Assembly: GCA_024695105.1 (NCBI GenBank)
Contig: JAILIV010000051.1
Span: 1-32,894, forward strand
From: Bacilli bacterium
GTDB taxonomy: Bacteria > Bacillota_I > Bacilli_A > RFN20 > CAG-826
Length of the DNA stretch: 32,894 nucleotides
Direction: 5' to 3'
Shown here: positions 1-6,734 of the stretch, piece after piece
How the letters are laid out: each line of letters begins with the position of its first letter
How positions within the stretch are numbered: the stretch's first letter is position 1
Made by a program: the position numbers and the translations under genes
The notes under the pieces: model-generated
What the model saw: the letters and a program-made list of their open reading frames with translations, nothing else
The model's database searches: none
What the model was told of the DNA's origin: nothing

Positions 1-627
1 GACGTGGGGCAAGGGGATTGCGCTTTGATCCAAGACGGTCTTACCACGGTCATGATCGACACGGGTGGGATAAACGGCTTCGACATCGCCCAAGAATGCC
101 TGATTCCTTATCTAAGAAAGCGACGCATCTACCATATCGACGCGCTGATCGCGTCCCATCAGGATTACGACCACGTGGGCGGGGTTTCTTCGTTATGCGC
201 CCATTACGAGGTACGGAAGTACGTGACGGATGTCTCTTCGTTTCCGCTTCGGGTAGGGAATCTTACGTTTACTAACCACAACGACTATGGCTTCGAGGAG
301 GAGAACGAAAAGTCGTTGTTCCTTTCTTTGTCCTTTATGGGCAAGGTGTGGCTTTTCACCGGGGACGCCGGGGTGACGGTGGAGAAGAATGTCATCCGCG
401 ATTACCCTGATTTGGATTGCGATGTTCTGAAAGTGGGGCACCATGGCTCGGACACGTCGACGTCGGAAGCGTTTTTGGATGCGGTGAAACCCGAGGTGGC
501 GGTCATCTCTTGTGGCAAAAACAACAAGTTTGGCCATCCCAAAACTTCGGTTGTGCGTTCCCTGTCCAAGCGTGGCATAACGATTCGAAGGACGGACGAA
601 GAGGGGACGATCACGTTTTGGGAATAG
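1..627 (+). CDS. comEC: ComEC/Rec2 competence protein, C-terminal metallo-beta-lactamase domain (5' truncated)
   Basis: The reading frame is open from base 1 and starts inside the gene, so only the last 208 residues are present. They begin with DVGQGD, the entry motif of the ComEC metallo-beta-lactamase-like domain. ASHQDYDHVGG (about residues 49-59) is the metal-binding histidine/aspartate motif, and FTGDAG and KVGHHGS follow in the usual order. The C-terminus ending in GTITFWE is normal for this family. ComEC forms the inner-membrane channel for single-stranded DNA during transformation, and this domain is thought to act on the non-transported strand. The membrane part lies outside the window. 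In Bacillota comEC is commonly followed by holA and rpsT; here those genes come only after an 8.5-kb insertion of envelope genes. The fragment is intact and has no internal stop. Confidence 0.93.
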   Translation, partial: DVGQGDCALIQDGLTTVMIDTGGINGFDIAQECLIPYLRKRRIYHIDALIASHQDYDHVGGVSSLCAHYEVRKYVTDVSSFPLRVGNLTFTNHNDYGFEEENEKSLFLSLSFMGKVWLFTGDAGVTVEKNVIRDYPDLDCDVLKVGHHGSDTSTSEAFLDAVKPEVAVISCGKNNKFGHPKTSVVRSLSKRGITIRRTDEEGTITFWE

Positions 628-790
628 AAATCGTTTCGTGAGCGTGCTGGGCTTGAATCGCCAAACAAATGTTGAAACAGTATGGGCGCATAAGTGCGTG
701 CAAGAGGCGCGCGAAGTCCTTTTCTGCCTGAAAAGACCTGTTTGTGGCCCGTTTTCGCTTTCTTTTACAGCCAAGGAGACCCTGGCGGTT

Positions 791-820
791 TTGACGGGAT
801 TTGGTTAAGCAATGGATAAT
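791..820 (+). promoter_or_regulatory. Sigma-A-type promoter of the giant prepilin gene
   Basis: TTGACG (791-796) and GATAAT (815-820) are separated by 18 bp. Transcription would start near 827, giving a leader of about 50 nt that includes the hairpin at 835-862. Confidence 0.55.
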
Positions 821-834
821 AATTGCAACAACTT

Positions 835-862
835 GAGACAAACACTTCCCTGTTTTTGTCTC
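835..862 (+). promoter_or_regulatory. Leader stem-loop just upstream of the prepilin ribosome binding site
   Basis: GAGACAAA (835-842) is perfectly complementary to TTTGTCTC (855-862), an 8-bp stem over a 12-nt loop. The Shine-Dalgarno AGGAGG at 866-871 begins 3 nt after the stem. The arrangement could control translation or protect the 5' end; it is not followed by a terminator-like T-run. Confidence 0.5.
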
Positions 863-878
863 TTTAGGAGGCCACAAT

Positions 879-3800
879 ATGGCAAAAGGGAAAACGAGAC
901 GTGGCTTCACAATCGTGGAGCTAGTCATCGTCATCGGCGTGATCGGCATTCTCGCGGCCGTTTTGATCCCCACCTTCGTCAATCTCTCGCAGAAGGCGCA
1001 GGTCGCATCGGATCAGACGTTCGTGAAAAACGCCAATACCGCTTTGGCGATGGGCAAAAAGCACAACACCATGCACGAAGCCGTCGAGGAAGTGGAGAAC
1101 AACGCTTCCTTGGATATCGACGGGTTCACCCCCGCCAGCGGGCGGCATCTTGTCTGGGACTCCAAGGCAGACCGCTTCGCCCTGGTTGGTGATGCGGGCG
1201 TAAGCGACGTCATCTATGCGGATGGCGATGGGCTTACCGCCACGGAGAACTGGGAACTCTTCCATGTCTATAGCGAGCTTCCCGCCGTTCAGACCTTCTC
1301 CGTGTATGCCGGAAGCGATTGGTCCTTTGAAAACGTGGAAGTCGCTGGTTTGACGGTGGGTTTTGACTGTGGCGACAACGACATCCGCACGATCAGTTAC
1401 GACCGTTCGTTGGAAAGCACCGGGCGGAACGTTATCTTGGCGACGACCAACGCGCCTGACGTGGCCATCACCATCAACGCTCCCCATGACACCGTCACCC
1501 ATTTCGGCGAGGCCGATTCCGTGAACATCATCGCCGTCGCCCCCATGAGTTACCATGAGCACGGCCGCATCGAGAAGCCGATTCAGATCGCCAGCGGGCG
1601 CATCGTCCTTGAATCCAGTTCTGACGCTGAGGCGGAAGTAGGGGCGGGGGCCATGTGCGAAGTCGCGCCCGGTTCGGCCTCCACGGCCTCCTACGTTGGC
1701 GCCACCTCCATCGATGGCACCGTGAATAGCCTTTCCTACTCCGGGGCGATCATGAAGCGGCAAGCCCGCGTCGCCCACTTGGATAGCGTCGAGACCATTA
1801 AGACGAACACCAACCCCAACCGCAGCTCGTTCTACCATAACGGCTCCTTGGTCGAGGCGGAGCACGGCGTCGATTCCTACAAGGTCGGCTGCTATGGTGC
1901 GTTCAAATTCCCGATTTACGTCAACGCGACCGTGAGCTTCCAAGAGCGTTCCTACCGTAACCCCGCCGGTTTGACCTGGGCCGCCTCGGATGGCGTCAAC
2001 GATTACGACGCCGGCACCGGCGATAGCCCGATTAGTTATAACAACGCCTCTGGCGAAATGACCTTCACCACCGACGCCATCGGCAAAACCTTCACCTTCA
2101 CCGCCACCTATAGTGGCCGTCAGTCCACGCCGTTTACCTTTGATGTCATCGATGCCTATAACGCATATGACGCGAAGACCCTCTCCGCGTTCGACAACCG
2201 TTCTGTCGTCGATCCTGATTGGGATGACTGGACCATTGCCCGGCCTTATGTGCGCCATCAGGTTGGCAACGATGTCTCCTATGAATACGGTGAACCCGTT
2301 CCCGTCACAGGGCTTTATGTGAAGACGGCCGAGGTTCGCGAGAACAGCAACCGTGGTGGCATCGTCCTGCATGATGACATCGTCATCAAGAACTCGGACC
2401 TCCCGAGCACGTATTTCTATAGCGAAGCAGAGGTTGCCTCTTACTTCGACCGCAACCCGACCCACTTCCGTGAATGGCTTGCCATTGCGAACGAGTCGCG
2501 CCGTGCGAATGGTATTCCTGAGTTGAGTGAGCGCGAAGGAATGAAGGCGCTGATTGGTTCCATTAAAGACGATCGTGCCTTGTTCTACCGCAAGACCGCC
2601 CTTGGCGAGAACTTCGCGTTCGAAGGCAATTACTTCAATATCGACGCGTCCCATTTGAAACTAATCCGTTTCTTCGGCAATAGGCATAACGCGAACAACG
2701 CCTATGATCGCGACACCTTGACGGACGCGCACAACATTAAGGATACGTCCCACGCGACTTTGTTCGGGTGGAACGCGATTTCCTCTGGTGCGTATCAGGA
2801 ACGCGGCCTTGGTGGATTGAACACGGTCAAGAACGTCTCGCTTGTCCTAAACGGTCGCCGCACCAACGACGATTCCTATCGTGGGTCGTTATTCGCCTTC
2901 AAGGTTTCGACCACTGAGGTTCGCTTTAGCAATGTGAACGTCTCCAAGTGCTTCACCGCATTCTATTCTGACGTGGGCTATCCGCCTTCCTCTTTGGAAA
3001 CCGCGGGGTTAGAAGCGCCCTACACCACGATGAAGCTGGATCGTTGCAAAGCGTTCGATTCCTACAACAGCTTGTTCTACATCTACGGTTCGCAGGCAAA
3101 CTCCGTCACCAACTCCGTCGCCAAAGACGCCGGCGGCGCGGCGTTTATCCTGGACGAGCGTCGGAAAGACTTGAAGTATGACATCAAGTCTGGGAACGTC
3201 GACGATCTCAAACCTGGGCCGATTGAAATCGGTTATGGGGAAAACGACACGAACTATTGGCATGGCGATCCCGAGGTGGATTGCGCCAACGTGTTCTTCG
3301 AGAACTACGTCACCGGCACCGAGCCTTGGTTCGTCGATAACGGCGGCCCGATGGCGCAGACGCTGCTTGGCATCTTGAAAGGTTGCTCCAACGGTTTCCT
3401 TGCCGGCATCGACGAAAACCAAAAGAGTTTCACCCGCATTGAGGCGGATGGGAGCCAAAGCCTGAACCTTATCGCGTTTGACCTTTGCCCGGATTGGTTC
3501 ACCAACGCCACCGTCACGAACCCTGGCATCGCCGGCGCTGGTCACTTCTGCGTCTATGACACCGTGGCTGAAATGGAGGGCGGAGCCGTCTCGGATCGCA
3601 CCGCCAACCTCCATATGAGGGCTTTCTCCAACCCGACGCTGACTCCCGATGAAATCCGCGAGTACGTCTATAGCGCCGGTATCTTCAGTCAAAACTTGGC
3701 CGTCGCCTTCCTCAGTGGGAATGGCGGACATGGCCTCCCGACCAATTTGGCGGGCACCGAAGGCATGGCCTTGAACATCCGCGATACCGTTTTCGGGGGC

Positions 3801-4208
3801 GCTTCTGCGGAAGGCCTGGCGGCGATCCGCGCCGGCGTCATCAGCCAGATCGTCACCGCTGGTCTTGCCTCGGATGCCGAAGCTGGTGCCGCCGTCTTGG
3901 ACGATATCATCGCGAAGGATGGCATCATTCCTCTTCCTGAAGGCCGCGATGAAACGGCGCAGGAGACCCAGCTCCGCTTAGCGTACGCTCAAATCTATGC
4001 CGCGTATGTCGACACGATTAATTCCGCCGCGGAGGGCGCTATGCCCGGCATGTCCGCCTTATGGCAAAATGTCGCGACGCCTCGCACCGCCTTGCGGAGA
4101 CTCGTTACCGCCGATTACGTTTCCAGCTACATCAACTTTGGGAAAGGGCCGCGCGCGAACGAAGCTTACGATCGTCTCACCCTTGGCATCCTTCTTGGCA
4201 TGCGATAA
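879..4208 (+). CDS. Giant surface protein with type IV prepilin (class III) signal
   Basis: This 1109-residue protein begins with a textbook prepilin leader: a short basic segment (MAKGKTRRG), cleavage expected after Gly9, Phe at +1, Glu at +5 (FTIVE) and a hydrophobic stretch to about residue 36. The first 60 residues resemble major pilins and competence pseudopilins. The remaining 1000 residues are far longer than a normal pilin (about 100-200). I recognise no catalytic domain; a segment near residues 390-430 (FTFTATYSGRQSTPFTFDV) reads like a bacterial Ig-like repeat, and residues about 640-760 have short beta-rich, Asn/Gly-containing stretches that could form a beta-helix. There is no LPXTG or C-terminal membrane anchor. 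The start is fixed by AGGAGG at 866-871. A strong terminator follows the stop. It could be a tip adhesin or pseudopilin-tethered surface protein; the N-terminal call is firm and the function is inferred. Confidence 0.88.
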   Translation: MAKGKTRRGFTIVELVIVIGVIGILAAVLIPTFVNLSQKAQVASDQTFVKNANTALAMGKKHNTMHEAVEEVENNASLDIDGFTPASGRHLVWDSKADRFALVGDAGVSDVIYADGDGLTATENWELFHVYSELPAVQTFSVYAGSDWSFENVEVAGLTVGFDCGDNDIRTISYDRSLESTGRNVILATTNAPDVAITINAPHDTVTHFGEADSVNIIAVAPMSYHEHGRIEKPIQIASGRIVLESSSDAEAEVGAGAMCEVAPGSASTASYVGATSIDGTVNSLSYSGAIMKRQARVAHLDSVETIKTNTNPNRSSFYHNGSLVEAEHGVDSYKVGCYGAFKFPIYVNATVSFQERSYRNPAGLTWAASDGVNDYDAGTGDSPISYNNASGEMTFTTDAIGKTFTFTATYSGRQSTPFTFDVIDAYNAYDAKTLSAFDNRSVVDPDWDDWTIARPYVRHQVGNDVSYEYGEPVPVTGLYVKTAEVRENSNRGGIVLHDDIVIKNSDLPSTYFYSEAEVASYFDRNPTHFREWLAIANESRRANGIPELSEREGMKALIGSIKDDRALFYRKTALGENFAFEGNYFNIDASHLKLIRFFGNRHNANNAYDRDTLTDAHNIKDTSHATLFGWNAISSGAYQERGLGGLNTVKNVSLVLNGRRTNDDSYRGSLFAFKVSTTEVRFSNVNVSKCFTAFYSDVGYPPSSLETAGLEAPYTTMKLDRCKAFDSYNSLFYIYGSQANSVTNSVAKDAGGAAFILDERRKDLKYDIKSGNVDDLKPGPIEIGYGENDTNYWHGDPEVDCANVFFENYVTGTEPWFVDNGGPMAQTLLGILKGCSNGFLAGIDENQKSFTRIEADGSQSLNLIAFDLCPDWFTNATVTNPGIAGAGHFCVYDTVAEMEGGAVSDRTANLHMRAFSNPTLTPDEIREYVYSAGIFSQNLAVAFLSGNGGHGLPTNLAGTEGMALNIRDTVFGGASAEGLAAIRAGVISQIVTAGLASDAEAGAAVLDDIIAKDGIIPLPEGRDETAQETQLRLAYAQIYAAYVDTINSAAEGAMPGMSALWQNVATPRTALRRLVTADYVSSYINFGKGPRANEAYDRLTLGILLGMR

Positions 4209-4225
4209 GAGTACCCTCGCTATAA

Positions 4226-4262
4226 AAACGGCCGTCTGAGATTCATCTCGGACGGCCTTTTC
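4226..4262 (+). terminator. Rho-independent terminator after the giant prepilin gene
   Basis: GGCCGTC (4230-4236) pairs with GACGGCC (4251-4257), and the stem continues through a T-G pair and GAGA/TCTC to a TTCA loop: 12 bp in all. A-rich bases precede it and TTTTC follows it. Confidence 0.88.
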
Positions 4263-4428
4263 TCTCTTTTTACACCACAAATACGCTTAAGGTGCCAAAC
4301 TGTGACGCCAAAAAATTAAGATTTCATCGCACTTTTATTCCGAATCCTTTAGGGACATTATCCCGTGAAGTGCAAATTTTACACATCACGAATCTTGCCT
4401 CCGGTAGGCTTCTTGCCTGGGATGTTTT
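4263..4428. other. Intergenic region between two convergent transcription units
   Basis: No gene is visible. An inverted repeat GCACTT (4329-4334)/AAGTGC (4368-4373) encloses a smaller GGGA/TCCC hairpin (4352-4364). It lies downstream of the minus-strand operon and may be a 3'-end structure of that transcript, but it has no obvious T-run. Confidence 0.35.
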
Positions 4429-5019
4429 TTATTCCTGATATCCCGCGACGATGAGGCGCACGTTGCACGTCATGCCCGAATTGTCCGTCGCGGATATCGT
4501 CAAAAGGAAGGAGGTATAGTCTGCGGTAAGCTTCGTGTCGAAGTGGACGATGCCTTGTTCGTTTACGCTGGTTCCGATGGCTTTGTTCCCTTCCGCGTCG
4601 AAAAGGCTATACGTCAATTCTTGCTTCGTCGCGTTTTCAGGGAGTGCAAACGCGGATAGGTCGAGATTGCCTTGGCCGTCTTTCCATTTGGGATCATCAT
4701 AGATGGGGTTGAAGGATCGGACTTGCAAGACGTAGTCGAAGCGGATGCCACCTATGCTCCAAGTGACGTATTCGGCGCCTTCGGGTGGCGGGGTGGTGCC
4801 ATCGGGCCTGGAATACAAAGCGGTGATGGAAGAGGAAAGCGGTTGGTTCTCGGGATAGGTCAATAATCCGCCTTGGGGGAGATTACGCGCGCAAGTGAGG
4901 ATAATCTGGGTGACTTCCACGGTTTGGTTACGCACCTCGGACACCACGCCCAAGACGGAGATGAGTACCACGGCGAACAAATACACCGCGGCCACGAGCA
5001 GGGCGGTGATCTTTTTCAT
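4429..5019 (-). CDS. Membrane-anchored exported protein with Ig-like fold, unknown function
   Basis: This 196-residue protein starts with a short basic tip (MKK) and a strongly hydrophobic segment (about residues 5-28), with no lipobox, so it is probably an N-terminal membrane anchor or a signal peptide. The rest is polar and beta-rich. Residues about 130-195 (LTYSLFDAEGNKAIGTSVNEQGIVHF and following) resemble bacterial Ig-like repeats, and a TTPPPEG turn lies in the middle. No enzyme motif is seen. Its start overlaps the stop of the upstream permease gene by 4 bp (ATGA type), so it is the last gene of the three-gene minus-strand operon. An extracytoplasmic partner or substrate of the ABC system is a reasonable inference. 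I do not recognise the family. Confidence 0.8.
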   Translation of the reverse strand: MKKITALLVAAVYLFAVVLISVLGVVSEVRNQTVEVTQIILTCARNLPQGGLLTYPENQPLSSSITALYSRPDGTTPPPEGAEYVTWSIGGIRFDYVLQVRSFNPIYDDPKWKDGQGNLDLSAFALPENATKQELTYSLFDAEGNKAIGTSVNEQGIVHFDTKLTADYTSFLLTISATDNSGMTCNVRLIVAGYQE

Positions 5020-6734
5020 TTCGATCCCCTCCCTTCAAAGGGCAAAGCCCCGTAGGCGCGAACCTTTTGGATGAACAAGAACACCCGGGCGACGAAGAAT
5101 AGCGCAGTGGCCACCAAAAGATGGTAGATGCCCGTTAACGCGGATTCGTTAAGGAAAAGGAACAATAATCCCGCAAAGGCAAAAGAGAGGAGGAAGGCCA
5201 GAGCGGAGGATTTGACTTCGTTGGGATTGAAGCCGATGTGGCGTGAGCTTTGCGCGTAGACGTGGTGACGGGGGTTTATGTAGTCAAGCTCCGCAGACCA
5301 CAAAAAATGGCCGAAGAATAGGAAGAAGACGCACCAGAAGAAGACGTCGAGCCGCATGAAGGCGAAGGTGGAGTAGTTGGCGTACACCACGACGGTGACG
5401 ATGATGGAGATAAGCATCAATACTCCCCGCATCAGCAATTTGGCGAGGATGCTTCTGCGCAAGGAGACGGGGTCGGAGAATAGGGTCGTGGCGTTATGGG
5501 CTTCCTTGGAGAAGACGGAGGCCATGGAAACGTTGGTGGCCAATAGGATCAACGCGATGATCAGCGCGTTGACCACGATCGTGTACATTTGTCCCGCATA
5601 GGTTTTCTTCATCGCCTGGAAGATGACGTTGAGGAACAAGATGGCCAAGGGGGCGCCCATGACGAGAAGGTAGGCGCTGGCCAAGGTTTCGGAGGTGCGG
5701 AGGCTATTCAACAGGTCTTTTCTTAGGACGGAGAGGAAGGAAGGCAAAGGTTTGGAAGAAGATGCCTTCGTTGCCTTTTTGCTATATTCGCTGGGCTTGC
5801 TGGCCATTTGGAAGAAGAACTTCCGAAGGAAGAAATAGCCCAGCAACACGAAGACGGCGAGGATGCCTAGCAGGCTTAAGGCGATCCATAAGGAGGCAAT
5901 GGAGACGGGGTTAAAGGAGGGGTAGTCGAGCGCATGGGCGGGGTCATATCCGGTCAACAGGCGGGAAAGGAACGTCAGAGGCGTCAGGGCCTTTTCGATG
6001 TTTTGGGCGAAGTCGAGAAGACCGGGGTAATACACGTTGGCCCATTTGGCCACCAGGGAAAGGTCTTCGGGCATCAAGGAGACGAGGAAGAAGAGAAACC
6101 AGGTTCCTAACCCTAGCAAGCCAAGCAATATCCCGGTTTTCACGTAGGGGTGTTTCCGTAGGAACGAGGAAACGTAGTAATAGGGGATGGACAAGATTCC
6201 GGCAAGGGCGGTGCTTAACGTGACGAAGATCACCCAGCATAGGATCAACCAGAAATAGTAATAGGCCGGGGCGAGGTAGACGATGCCTATGGCGATGAAA
6301 AGCGGAAGCATCGAAAAGGCGCTGCGGAGCAAATCACGGAGCAAAATGACCAAGATCTTCGAGAAGAAGACGTATTGGGAGGGGACGGGGAAGGAAAGCA
6401 AAACGGGATTATCCGGGGAGAAGTACATCGCGTTGCTGATGCGGGGGAGGGAAGAGAGGAAATGAATTAGCAACACCGCGTAAAAGAATAGGTTCCATAA
6501 AAGCAGGGGTATCTTCCCGCCGAGGCCGAATATGCCGATGTAGCCAAGCAGATAGAACATGAGGAAGAATAGACCCGTCAACGCGCCGATGCCCAAAACG
6601 TAGAGCAAGACGCGCGTCAAAACGTCTTTCAGGTTTCCTTTTATCGGGAAAACGAGGGTTTCCTTCCATTGCATGGACACCAAGGTCCAGAAGGCTTTGA
6701 CGTCGTTCTTTTTCCTCTCCTGCGCGTTAGGCAC
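5016..6734 (-). CDS. Polytopic membrane protein, probable ABC-2-like permease
   Basis: A 572-residue protein with about a dozen hydrophobic segments, starting with an N-terminal cytoplasmic stretch (MPNAQERKKNDVKAFWTLVSMQWKETLVFP) as in large bacterial ABC-2-type permeases. A polar loop around residues 310-330 (SKPSEYSKKATKASSSKPLPSF) precedes a second group of membrane segments, giving a two-lobed permease layout. A region naming dumped components (VFSKEAHNATTLFSDPVSLRRSILAKLL) lies near residue 410. Its first 8 bp overlap the end of the ATPase-bearing gene upstream, and its last 4 bp overlap the exported-protein gene, so the three are translationally coupled. It most likely forms the transmembrane pore driven by the ATPase domain of its neighbour. 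The transported substrate cannot be told from the sequence. Confidence 0.82.
   Translation of the reverse strand: MPNAQERKKNDVKAFWTLVSMQWKETLVFPIKGNLKDVLTRVLLYVLGIGALTGLFFLMFYLLGYIGIFGLGGKIPLLLWNLFFYAVLLIHFLSSLPRISNAMYFSPDNPVLLSFPVPSQYVFFSKILVILLRDLLRSAFSMLPLFIAIGIVYLAPAYYYFWLILCWVIFVTLSTALAGILSIPYYYVSSFLRKHPYVKTGILLGLLGLGTWFLFFLVSLMPEDLSLVAKWANVYYPGLLDFAQNIEKALTPLTFLSRLLTGYDPAHALDYPSFNPVSIASLWIALSLLGILAVFVLLGYFFLRKFFFQMASKPSEYSKKATKASSSKPLPSFLSVLRKDLLNSLRTSETLASAYLLVMGAPLAILFLNVIFQAMKKTYAGQMYTIVVNALIIALILLATNVSMASVFSKEAHNATTLFSDPVSLRRSILAKLLMRGVLMLISIIVTVVVYANYSTFAFMRLDVFFWCVFFLFFGHFLWSAELDYINPRHHVYAQSSRHIGFNPNEVKSSALAFLLSFAFAGLLFLFLNESALTGIYHLLVATALFFVARVFLFIQKVRAYGALPFEGRGSK

Larger units (their letters stand above)
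628..878. other. Intergenic region between comEC and the giant prepilin gene
   Basis: This 251-bp gap has no convincing gene. It contains a hairpin at 716-737 (CTTTTC paired with GAAAAG around a TGCCT loop) that is not followed by a clean T-run, so a comEC terminator is uncertain. The right part holds the promoter and leader hairpin of the next gene, listed separately. Confidence 0.5.

Noticed and set aside
921-2654. A 577-codon minus-strand frame opposite the giant prepilin gene.
   Set aside because: Translation is Gly/Val/Asp-rich with no domain and no start signal; it mirrors the codon bias of the plus-strand gene.
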